Part shown: in pieces, positions 35,916 through 43,391 of the stretch | Position numbering within the stretch: the stretch's first letter is position 1 | How the letters are laid out: each line of letters opens with the position of its first letter | Source of the DNA: JAFGBM01 sp964610155 | Lineage (GTDB): Bacteria > Actinomycetota > Actinomycetes > Actinomycetales > Demequinaceae | Length of the DNA stretch: 57,110 nucleotides | Direction of reading: 5' to 3' | Assembly (NCBI GenBank): GCA_964610155.1 | Contig: CAZSUY010000011.1 | Coordinates: forward strand, 1 to 57,110 | Notes under the pieces: generated by a model | Seen by the model: the letters and a program-made list of their open reading frames with translations, nothing else | What the model was told of the DNA's origin: nothing | Databases searched by the model: none | Position numbers and translations under genes: made by a program

Positions 35916-36167
35916 ATGAAGACCGTCAGTTTCTCCGACTCGCGCGCACACTACGCCGCGACCCTCGACGCGGTCGTCGACGACCACGAGGAAGTCCTCA
36001 TCACCCGCGCGGGCAAGCCCTCCGTCGTCGTCATGGCGGTGGACGACTACACCTCGATGGTGGAGACGGCCTTTCTCATGCGTGTGCCAGCTAATGCCCA
36101 GCACCTGCTCGACTCGATCGCGGAACTCGAACGCGGTGAGGCGGCCGAACGCGAACTCCTGAAGTAG
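35916..36167 (+). CDS. yefM: Antitoxin, Phd/YefM family
   Basis: The 83-residue antitoxin has the Phd/YefM DNA-binding N-terminal domain (MKTVSFSDSRAHYAATLDAVVDDHEEVLITRAGKPSVVVMAVDDYTSM) and an acidic C-terminal tail (LLDSIAELERGEAAERELLK) that wraps the toxin. The complex represses its own promoter. The gene is eight bases upstream of the toxin gene and has a matching operator. Confidence 0.92.
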   Translation: MKTVSFSDSRAHYAATLDAVVDDHEEVLITRAGKPSVVVMAVDDYTSMVETAFLMRVPANAQHLLDSIAELERGEAAERELLK

Positions 36168-36175
36168 CACATCCC

Positions 36176-36436
36176 GTGCGCATCGTCTTCACGTTTCGCG
36201 CGTGGGACGACTACCTCTCATGGCAAGTGGGTGATCGGAAGGCGCTCCGACGCATCAACGCGCTGATCGCCGACATCATCCGAAACGGACACAGGGGCAT
36301 GGGCAAGCCGGAGGAGTTGAGGCACGCTCTCTCCGGCTTCTGGTCGCGGCGCATCGATCAGGAGAACCGGCTCGTATACCGGATTCGCGACGAAGCGATC
36401 GAGATCGTGGCTTGTCGATACCACTACCAGGCATGA
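36176..36436 (+). CDS. yoeB: Ribosome-dependent mRNA endonuclease toxin, YoeB family
   Basis: The 86-residue toxin cuts mRNA in the ribosomal A site. The catalytic residues fall at the E. coli positions: E46 in KPEELRHALSGFWSRR, R65 in ENRLVYRI and H83 in CRYHYQA. The start is a GTG and translation is probably coupled to the antitoxin. The module looks complete and active. Confidence 0.92.
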   Translation: MRIVFTFRAWDDYLSWQVGDRKALRRINALIADIIRNGHRGMGKPEELRHALSGFWSRRIDQENRLVYRIRDEAIEIVACRYHYQA

Positions 36437-36477
36437 AGACGACGTTCATGAAGACGACGTTCATGAAGACGATATCG
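36433..36477 (+). repeat. Three 15-bp tandem repeats coding for an 18-residue ORF
   Basis: ATGAAGACGACGTTC is repeated at 36433 and 36448, with a diverged third unit at 36463. Read from the ATG that overlaps the toxin stop (ATGA), the frame encodes MKTTFMKTTFMKTISKTT and then TAG (36487-36489). Whether it is translated is unknown. Confidence 0.8.
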
Positions 36478-36508
36478 AAGACTACATAGCTGGGGCGCAG
36501 CCGACCAA

Positions 36509-37618
36509 CTAGGCGACACCCTTCGGGATCGGGAGGCTCGTCCGCACGGCCCGGTCGGGGTTGAGGTCGGCCTTCGCCCCGTGCATCTCTTCGCTCCTCT
36601 TGATGAGATCGTCGGGCGCGACCGCTCCGGGAACCATCCCTGGCCGGGTCTCCCTGAGCAGGGCGATGCGCTCGTCCGAGTAGTCGAGCCAGTTGGCATC
36701 CTTCGCGTTGAGGTAGGTCTCGTGCGTGAAGATGTCGTCGAAGCCGAGGCCGAAGTACTCCCTGAAGATGGCCTCCCTGACGGCGAGATATCCCGGCAGG
36801 CACTCCTTGTCGTGGCGGATGTTCTCCCGCACGTCCTCGTCGCTGCAGCCGGGGAGACGCCAACGGGAATCGTAGAAAGCGAAATCGGTGTGGGCGTCCA
36901 GCCAGTCGACGACCATCGTCAGGATCCCCTCCCAGCGGTCCTCGATCGCATCCCACTTCGCCTGGAGGGGGGCGTATTCCCAGTCGATACGGTCGGCCGC
37001 GAGCGTGTAGACGAGGTTGTCGGGTGCACCGAATTTCGCCTTGGCCTTGAGGGCATCGAACGCCTCGAGTTGGGCGATGCGGCGCTCGAGGTCAAGGGGG
37101 AAGTGTGCCTCCGCGGCGAAGTGGATGTCCTTGATGATCCCCGAGCGGGTCATCGTCGAGCCCTGCATGGCATCGCTCAGGCCCTCCTCGTCGAGGCGTC
37201 GGAGAAACACCGGATACGACAGACCGGACTCCCCGAGGGCGATCGCCGCCCCGAGCGCATCCCGGTACGCGGCGTTGTCGGCGTCGTCCGGGATGCTTGC
37301 GAGAGCGCCCTTGAGTGCGGTGACGTTTTGCGCGATCATCGTCGCGTCGTCGCCCGCGGAATCCTCGGCACCGGCCTTGGCGGCCGAGGCGAGCGCCCGA
37401 CCGTACGCGTCGGAGAACTTCATGAAGAGGTTCTCGTTGGTCACCGTCGCGGTAAACGACGTGATGTCGGCCGACTCCGCACCAAGCTGCTCGAGCCGCG
37501 CGAGAGCAACCCGCATCGCGTCCACGTCCTCGCCCGCGAGACCCTTGGCGTCGACCTCGGCGAGCATCCCCTTGAACGGCCCGAGCATTGGGTCGAGCAT
37601 CATGGCATCGACGGCCAT
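36509..37618 (-). CDS. Unrecognised soluble protein
   Basis: The 369-residue, acidic, mostly helical protein has no signal peptide or membrane helix. Distinct stretches are SGIIKDIHFAAEAHFPLDLERRIAQLEAF, DWLDAHTDFAFYDSRWRLPGCSDEDVRENI and FREYFGLGFDDIFTHETYLNAKDANWLDY. No family is recognised. The ATG at 37618 shares a base with the stop of the upstream gene (TGATG), so the two form a coupled pair. That upstream gene is interrupted by a stop codon, which could lower or abolish expression here. Confidence 0.6.
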   Translation of the reverse strand: MAVDAMMLDPMLGPFKGMLAEVDAKGLAGEDVDAMRVALARLEQLGAESADITSFTATVTNENLFMKFSDAYGRALASAAKAGAEDSAGDDATMIAQNVTALKGALASIPDDADNAAYRDALGAAIALGESGLSYPVFLRRLDEEGLSDAMQGSTMTRSGIIKDIHFAAEAHFPLDLERRIAQLEAFDALKAKAKFGAPDNLVYTLAADRIDWEYAPLQAKWDAIEDRWEGILTMVVDWLDAHTDFAFYDSRWRLPGCSDEDVRENIRHDKECLPGYLAVREAIFREYFGLGFDDIFTHETYLNAKDANWLDYSDERIALLRETRPGMVPGAVAPDDLIKRSEEMHGAKADLNPDRAVRTSLPIPKGVA

Positions 37619-38289
37619 CACGCACCTCCCATGCCGATGAGCCGCTTGTGGTCGGGGATGCGGTGTTCGACAGTGTCGTCGCTCATCGGGATGCGGCGTC
37701 GATGGCGGGTCTCCCATACGAGTGCGTGATCCATCGTCCAGTCCGCCTTGTACTCGCGTACACGGCGGGTCGTCTCCGCGAAGTCCTTGGTCTCCTCGGC
37801 TATCATCTCCGCGACCTTCGCGAGCGCCTTCTGTTTCCAATCGTCGGGGATATCCGCCTTCTCAAACACCTCGATCGTCCCGATCTCAGAGAAGGCGTCG
37901 TAGAACTCGTCGGTGGCGGAGTCGACGATGAGATTGATGGACGTCTGGTTCTCGACCTCGCCGATGGAGGTCATGAGATCCATGACGTCGCGCGGCTTCT
38001 CTGCCGTCGCAATGGTGGCTTTCTCCCCCGCTGCACGGACGGTTTGCTCGATCTCCTGGTAGTGCTTCAGGCGCGTACGAGCCTTGTCACGCACCTGGGC
38101 TGCGGCAAGACGATTACCAAAGTCGCCCTTCTCGTTCGCCTCTTTGAAGTCGCCAAGTTCGGCACACGCGGCAATCGCGTCGTAGCGCTCCTTCTCGATG
38201 GCGGCGGACTCAAGGTAGATCCCAGCATCGTTGGCGCGGCCTGCCCGAACGCGTTAGTAGTCGATGTATTCCTGATGGGTTTGATCCAT
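37618..38289 (-). pseudogene. Unrecognised gene interrupted by an in-frame stop codon
   Basis: ATG 38289 has TAGCGT and six bases before it, the leaderless pattern used elsewhere in the window. It opens MDQTHQEYIDY and then meets TAA (38256-38254). The frame continues uninterrupted for about 211 further codons beginning RVRAGRANDAGIYLESAAIEKERYDAIAAC. The first alternative start is a GTG at 38094, which gives 158 residues. The body is charged, helical and probably soluble. The stop is followed directly by coding-quality sequence, so this is a recent nonsense mutation, a sequencing error or a truncated but used gene. No family is recognised. Confidence 0.6.
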
Positions 38290-38344
38290 GAGCAGACGCT
38301 ACTCCTGAGTACCCACCGTTGGTGGGGAATCTGCGGATGGAGGG

Positions 38345-38821
38345 TTATTCGCGGATGAGGGGGGAGAGCGCCCAGCCCACCAGGGGTGCGGTGAAGAGCG
38401 GGCCGAAGAAGGTCGCCCAATTCATCCGAGCGTCCGTCGCGTGGTCCAGGCCCATCTGGGCAAGCGTCGTCGCGAGGAACAGCATGGCGATGAAGAATGC
38501 CATGGCGACGCCGAACCCGAATATCATCCGGCGCACCCATCGCGGACCGGGGAACATCGCCCCCATGGTCACGAGCATCCCACCGAGCGCGAGTGTGAAG
38601 ACGAAGGCGATGATCGCGGTCGCCGTCACCGACTCGAATCCGTCTGGCGCGGAGTTGCCGAAGTGGGTAGCGACCGGGTCGGGGAGATGATTGCGGCACG
38701 CAAGGATGGTCCCAGCCACCCCGGCGCCCAGAGCCGTGACGACAATGAGCCCGTATCTCAACGCCGCCCGGTTTTCGGGTAGCAGGCGAGCCTTATCGGT
38801 GTCCCGCAGCAGCCTTCTCAT
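38345..38821 (-). CDS. DUF1648-like membrane protein
   Basis: The 158-residue protein has four hydrophobic segments (about 24-45, 65-88, 98-118 and 135-153). The loop after the first has HLPDPVATHFGNSAPDGFESV, which matches the DUF1648 signature of SdpI-type membrane proteins. A GTGAGGAG site precedes the ATG at 38821. It lies 26 bases behind the topoisomerase A gene. The role is unknown. Confidence 0.75.
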   Translation of the reverse strand: MRRLLRDTDKARLLPENRAALRYGLIVVTALGAGVAGTILACRNHLPDPVATHFGNSAPDGFESVTATAIIAFVFTLALGGMLVTMGAMFPGPRWVRRMIFGFGVAMAFFIAMLFLATTLAQMGLDHATDARMNWATFFGPLFTAPLVGWALSPLIRE

Positions 38822-38847
38822 CGCGAACTCCTCACCCGACACTATCC

Positions 38848-41352
38848 CTATCCAACACCGTGGATGGGGACGCGAGGCGGAGCGCCCGAGGCGTCCCGGC
38901 GGCCGTACTCGGCGGGTAGGGGGATGGCCTGCCCGCCCGACGAGATGGCTCGAGCGGGGGAGGGCCCGGCCCATGCGAGGAGGAGGACATCCTCACCTTT
39001 GAGGAACTTGTGCGCCCTCACTCCGCCCGTTCCACGACCCTTTGAAGGGAACTCGCCAAGCGGGGTCACCTTGACCGTTCCTGGAACCGTGCCAGGGAGT
39101 GCCCCGGAGGGGCCAGCGATGGTGACCGCCACCGGTGCCGCATCGTCCACCGATCCCTCTGCCTGGGACCCCGGACGGATCGCGCCGAAGAACGCAACCC
39201 TCTGTCCGTCCGCGACCGCGATTCCGGCCATGCCCCCCGCCCCGCGGCCCTGCGGCCGCACACTGGACGCCGAATAGCGAAGCAACTGCGCGTCGGACGT
39301 GATGAAAACCAACTCAGCGTCGTCGCCTGCGAGGGAGGCCCCGACCACGATGTCTCCATTCCGGAGCGCGATGACCTCCCACGACTCCCGTCCCGGCGCC
39401 TCCTCTGGCGCCAACCGTTTCACCACTCCTTGAGCCGTTCCGAGCGCGAGCGGGATCGTTCCCCCTAGCGGGACGAGAGCCAGTGCCTCCTCTCCCCTCT
39501 CGAGGGGAATGACCTCCGCGAGGGGGGTGCCACCGCCGAGGGAGGGGGGGGCGGACGTGGGGGGGAGGGCGGGGACGTCGAGGAGGGACAGTCGCACGAT
39601 CCGGCCCGTGCTCGTCACAACGCCCACATCAGAGCGGGCCGAGGCCGCGACGACCGAACGGAGGGCATCGTGCGCGCTCCTACGGCCGGAACGGGCCACG
39701 GGGGTGTCGGATGAGGTACGCGCCACCAGCCCCGTGGCCGAGAGCAGGGCGAAACACGGGACGTCGGCAATCTCGAGGGGAGTGCTGGCGGATTGGGTAC
39801 CCTTGCTCGATGCGGCGGGGGACTGCGAACCCCCGTTCGTCAGGAGGATCGTGCGGCGGGGCGTTCCATATTCGGCGGCGACGGCGTCCATCTCCCTTCC
39901 GACCACCGCCCGGAGAGAGGAATCGGAGGCCAGGATCTCCTCGAGGTCGGCGATCTCGGCAAGAAGCCTGGCCTTCTCCGTCTCAAGTTCGACGCGGGAG
40001 ACCTTGGTGAGGCGCCTCAGTTTGAGTTCGAGGATGTACTCAGCCTGGAGCTCCGTCAGGTCGAACGCCGTCATGAGGCGCTCGCGCGCCACCCCGGCGT
40101 CTTCTGCGGCTCGGATGATGGCGATGACCTCGTCGATGTCGAGGATCGCGATGAGCAGTCCATCGACAAGGTGGAGCCGGTCCCGCCTCGAGGAGAGCCG
40201 ATACTCGCTCCGCCGCCGCACAACCTCAAGGCGGTGCCTCACCCATACGGAGAGAAGCTCTCGCAGCCCGAGCGTCTGCGGTTCGCCATCGACGAGCGCC
40301 ACGTTGTTGATCCCGAAGGTCTCCTCGAGCGGAGTCAACTGGTAGAGCCTCTTAAGCACGGAATCCGGGACGAAACCGCTCTTGACCTCGACGACGAGCC
40401 GAAGCCCGTGGTGCCGGTCCGTCAGGTCGGTGACCGCGGCGATCCCGTCGAGGCGCTTCGCCGTGATGGCCTCCTTGATCTTCTCGATGACCCTTTCGGG
40501 CCCCACGAGGTAGGGAAGTTCCGTGATGACGATGCCCTCCCGCCGTGAGGACACCTTCTCAATCCGCGCGGTGGCGCGTGTACGGAATGCCCCCCGGCCG
40601 CTCTCATACGCGTCCCGGATTCCCTCAAGACCGATTATCTTCCCTCCCCCGGGTAGGTCGGGTCCGGGCACGAACGTCATGAGATCGGAGGTGGTCGCCT
40701 CGGGGTGGGAGAGCAGGTGACGCGCGGCCGAAACGACCTCGACGAGGTTATGGGGAGGCATGTTGGAAGCCATGCCGACGGCGATCCCGGATGCCCCGTT
40801 GACGAGGAGGTTGGGGATCGCGGCGGGCAGCACGGCTGGCTGGGTGAGCTTGTTGTCATAGTTGGGGATGAAGTCGACCGTGTCCTCCGCGATGTCTGCC
40901 GTGAGGGCCATCGCGGCCGGGGCGAGCCGGGCCTCGGTGTACCGGGCGGCGGCGGGACCGTCGTCAAGGGAGCCGAAGTTGCCGTGGCCGTCCACAAGGG
41001 GAAGCCGGAGGGAGAAGGCCTGCGCCATCCTGACGAGCGCGTCGTAGATCGCCTGGTCGCCATGGGGGTGGAGCTTGCCCATGACCTCGCCGACCACGCG
41101 GGCGGACTTGACGTGGGAGCGATCGGGACGGAGCCCCATCTCACTCATCATGTAGACGATGCGGCGTTGGACGGGCTTGAGGCCGTCACGGGCGTCGGGA
41201 AGGGCACGGGCGTAGATGACCGAGTATGCGTACTCGAGGAACGAGGTTTCCATCTCCTCGCTCACGTCGATATCGACGATGTGCGCCTCTTCGGGGGCCT
41301 CGGTGGCCGTCACTGTCGGGTTCCTCTCCATCAAGCTGTTCGTATGGGGCAT
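38848..41352 (-). CDS. parC: Type IIA DNA topoisomerase subunit A (ParC/GyrA-like)
   Basis: The 834-residue DNA-cutting subunit pairs with the B subunit at 31129. The N-terminal winged-helix domain has the quinolone-determining region RVVGEVMGKLHPHGDQAIYDALVRMAQ and the catalytic tyrosine in AARYTEARL. A long coiled-coil tower and a C-terminal beta-pinwheel with degenerate blades follow. The canonical GyrA box is not obvious, which fits a decatenating ParC-like enzyme. The start is taken as ATG 41352. TTG 41376 and ATG 41331 are alternatives. Confidence 0.9.
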   Translation of the reverse strand: MPHTNSLMERNPTVTATEAPEEAHIVDIDVSEEMETSFLEYAYSVIYARALPDARDGLKPVQRRIVYMMSEMGLRPDRSHVKSARVVGEVMGKLHPHGDQAIYDALVRMAQAFSLRLPLVDGHGNFGSLDDGPAAARYTEARLAPAAMALTADIAEDTVDFIPNYDNKLTQPAVLPAAIPNLLVNGASGIAVGMASNMPPHNLVEVVSAARHLLSHPEATTSDLMTFVPGPDLPGGGKIIGLEGIRDAYESGRGAFRTRATARIEKVSSRREGIVITELPYLVGPERVIEKIKEAITAKRLDGIAAVTDLTDRHHGLRLVVEVKSGFVPDSVLKRLYQLTPLEETFGINNVALVDGEPQTLGLRELLSVWVRHRLEVVRRRSEYRLSSRRDRLHLVDGLLIAILDIDEVIAIIRAAEDAGVARERLMTAFDLTELQAEYILELKLRRLTKVSRVELETEKARLLAEIADLEEILASDSSLRAVVGREMDAVAAEYGTPRRTILLTNGGSQSPAASSKGTQSASTPLEIADVPCFALLSATGLVARTSSDTPVARSGRRSAHDALRSVVAASARSDVGVVTSTGRIVRLSLLDVPALPPTSAPPSLGGGTPLAEVIPLERGEEALALVPLGGTIPLALGTAQGVVKRLAPEEAPGRESWEVIALRNGDIVVGASLAGDDAELVFITSDAQLLRYSASSVRPQGRGAGGMAGIAVADGQRVAFFGAIRPGSQAEGSVDDAAPVAVTIAGPSGALPGTVPGTVKVTPLGEFPSKGRGTGGVRAHKFLKGEDVLLLAWAGPSPARAISSGGQAIPLPAEYGRRDASGAPPRVPIHGVG

Positions 41353-41451
41353 TGTCTCGCCCGGGGCCGACTCCAACCGGCTGCCACACCGGGAAGCGGA
41401 CCCATCGCTCAGCCGTGACGCCTGAGGCCACCAAGTGAGAGAATGACACCT

Positions 41452-42012
41452 ATGTCCGCGTCCCTCGAGAAGGCCGTAGCGGTCGCTGGGTACTATCCCG
41501 CCCTCGCGTCACACGTGCTCAAGATCGCCATCGGCCAGGAGAAGGTGCGTGACCACTTCGTCCACGCCGAAACCACCTTCCTTGGCCGCGAGGTTCGTCG
41601 CCACATGACCGTGCTGGTCCTCACCCCCACCCGTTTCATCCGCGTCCACATCGACGACGGCGAGGAGGGCAATACGACGAACTCCGCCTCTGCCACCATC
41701 GAGTCGGCGCTCCTGAGGACGATCTCATCGGTCGCCCTGACCCACATCGTCCACGACCCCGAACGATTCAAGGAAGGGGACGTCCCGAGCGAGGTGATCC
41801 TCGCGGTCGGGTGGGGGGTGCACTCCCGGATCGAACTGGAGCCCGCGGTCTGCGGCGATGAGGGCTGCGACGCCGACCACGGATACACCGGTGGCATCAC
41901 GGGCGACGACACCATGGTGAGGGTGAGCGCCATCGCCGACGGCGAGGCGAGTGTCCTGGCCCTTGAGGGATTCGCGGCCACGCTCAACGCCGCAGTCGGG
42001 GAACACGCGTGA
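41452..42012 (+). CDS. DUF5998 family protein
   Basis: The 186-residue protein of an actinobacterial family has the body KIAIGQEKVRDHFVHAETTFLGREVRRHMTVLVLTPTRFIRVHIDD and the late GDEGCDADHGYTG. No signal peptide or catalytic motif is recognised. ATG 41452, seven bases after GAGAAT, is preferred over ATG 41443. Its stop overlaps the next gene's GTG start (GTGA), so they are coupled, as in many relatives. Confidence 0.75.
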   Translation: MSASLEKAVAVAGYYPALASHVLKIAIGQEKVRDHFVHAETTFLGREVRRHMTVLVLTPTRFIRVHIDDGEEGNTTNSASATIESALLRTISSVALTHIVHDPERFKEGDVPSEVILAVGWGVHSRIELEPAVCGDEGCDADHGYTGGITGDDTMVRVSAIADGEASVLALEGFAATLNAAVGEHA

Positions 42013-43163
42013 CCCTAGCCGAGCGTGTCGACCGCGCCGGCTTCGTGCTCCCCGACTATGGCGGTCGGGAACTCGGGGGGGTCATAAGCGCGGCGCTGTC
42101 CGCCGTCGGAGGAGCCGACATCGTCCCGGGCAGGGACGCGATAGCCGACCAGACACACCTCAATGTTCCAGACGCGCGGCACGTCTGCGTCGCCCTTCTC
42201 GACGGGTTGGGTGAACTCAACCTCGATGCGAGGCGCGGCCATGCCCCATTCCTGAGGTCGCTCGGCGGGGTCGTGGCCACGGCGGGTTATCCCTCGACCA
42301 CAGCAGCGTCGCTCTCCCTCCTGGGGACGGGAAGGACCAGTGGCGAGACAGGCATGCTGGGGTACACCGTCCGCAACCCGAAGACCGGGGAGATAGCCAA
42401 CCTCATCAACTGGGAGGGGGCGGAGCCTGCAGAGGAGTGGCAGACCCAGCCGTCCCTTTTGGAGCAGGCGAGTCTCGCCGGGATCACGGTGACGACGCTC
42501 GGGAGGGCGCGTTTCGCCGGATCGGGGTTGACGCACGCGGTGCTCCGGGGTGGGCAGTTCATAGGGGCGGAGAGGCTGGCCGACCGGGTGGATGTCGCGC
42601 TCGGGTCGATGAAGGACTCGGGGATCTCCTACATGTACTGGGGGGAGATCGACGGGGTGGGGCACGCCTATGGGTGGCAGTCGGAGAAGTGGACGGCGTC
42701 CCTCGAGGATGCGGACCGGGAGCTGGCCCGGTTGGCTTCCTCGATGCCGAAGGGGACCGTGCTGCTGGTCACGGCCGATCACGGCATGATCGACGTGACG
42801 GGTGCCCCTCGGTGGGATGTGGCGGAGGTTCCCGCACTCGACGAGGGTGTGGATTTCCTCGCCGGGGAGCCTCGAGCCCTGTATGTGTATACGGACGACG
42901 CGGTAGCGGTCGCGGCTCGATGGCAGGAGGTCTTGGGGGACAGTGCCGTCGTCGCGGTCCAGGAGGACGCGATCGGTTTGGGGTTGTTCGGTCCTGTTTC
43001 ACCGACAATTCAGGAAAGGATCGGGGACGTGGTGGTGGCGATGGCCGGCCGCGCGACCGTGGTCGACTCCAGGGTCCAGTCGGAGGCGTCCATGGGGCTC
43101 ATCGGGGTGCACGGGTCGCTCACGCCGAACGAGATGCTCATTCCTGTGCTGACCGCGATGTAG
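42009..43163 (+). CDS. Alkaline phosphatase-fold phosphodiesterase/pyrophosphatase
   Basis: The 384-residue protein of the type I phosphodiesterase/nucleotide pyrophosphatase family has the metal-binding N-terminus VALLDGLGELNL, the nucleophile region in GYPSTTAASLSLLGTG (likely a threonine in STTA), EIDGVGHAYG, and the second metal motif LLVTADHGMIDVT. No signal peptide is seen, so it is probably cytoplasmic. The substrate is unknown. It is coupled to the DUF5998 gene. Confidence 0.85.
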   Translation: MTLAERVDRAGFVLPDYGGRELGGVISAALSAVGGADIVPGRDAIADQTHLNVPDARHVCVALLDGLGELNLDARRGHAPFLRSLGGVVATAGYPSTTAASLSLLGTGRTSGETGMLGYTVRNPKTGEIANLINWEGAEPAEEWQTQPSLLEQASLAGITVTTLGRARFAGSGLTHAVLRGGQFIGAERLADRVDVALGSMKDSGISYMYWGEIDGVGHAYGWQSEKWTASLEDADRELARLASSMPKGTVLLVTADHGMIDVTGAPRWDVAEVPALDEGVDFLAGEPRALYVYTDDAVAVAARWQEVLGDSAVVAVQEDAIGLGLFGPVSPTIQERIGDVVVAMAGRATVVDSRVQSEASMGLIGVHGSLTPNEMLIPVLTAM

Positions 43164-43196
43164 GGGTGCCTGGCGGAGGATTCCCGAGAACTGCAA

Positions 43197-43212
43197 TGTG
43201 ATCTTCGTCACA
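43197..43212. promoter_or_regulatory. CRP/GlxR-type palindrome
   Basis: TGTGATCTTCGTCACA is a perfect TGTGA-N6-TCACA, the consensus of the cAMP receptor family including actinobacterial GlxR/Crp. It lies 180 bases before the RHS gene and 34 bases after the preceding stop. Activation or repression cannot be told because the promoter is not clear. Confidence 0.7.
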
Positions 43213-43254
43213 TCCTGAAATAGAACAAACCGCCCGTCTTGCCGGGGTATAGAG

Positions 43255-43370
43255 GGCATTACGAAAGAATCGGACGCGGAAAGGGTTCTTTTCGCGTCGA
43301 TGAGGTGAGATTTCGAGTAGCGCGATGCCGTGATCTCTGCAACCTTGTCAGGCAAGTTCACTGTTGAACT
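43255..43370 (+). other. Structured 5' leader of the RHS operon
   Basis: GGCAT (43255-43259) can pair with ATGCC (43325-43329). The enclosed segment holds an 11-bp hairpin GACGCGGAAAG/CTTTTCGCGTC (43273-43298, one G-U type pair). Downstream, CTTG/CAAG (43344-43356) and AGTTCA/TGAACT (43355-43370) overlap and exclude each other. The GGGGGAAT ribosome-binding site follows before ATG 43392. It has slight similarity to GEMM-I riboswitches, but their core does not fit because GACGC is paired inside the hairpin. Confidence 0.4.
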
Positions 43371-43391
43371 ACCGATCTAGCTGGGGGAATT

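Noticed and set aside
43255..43330. Possible c-di-GMP-I (GEMM) riboswitch before the RHS gene, from GGCA...CGAAAG...GGACGC...TAGCGCG...GCCG.
   Set aside because: GACGC, which should be single-stranded in the GEMM core, pairs in an 11-bp hairpin here, and the tetraloop stem is not formed. Kept only as an unexplained structured leader.
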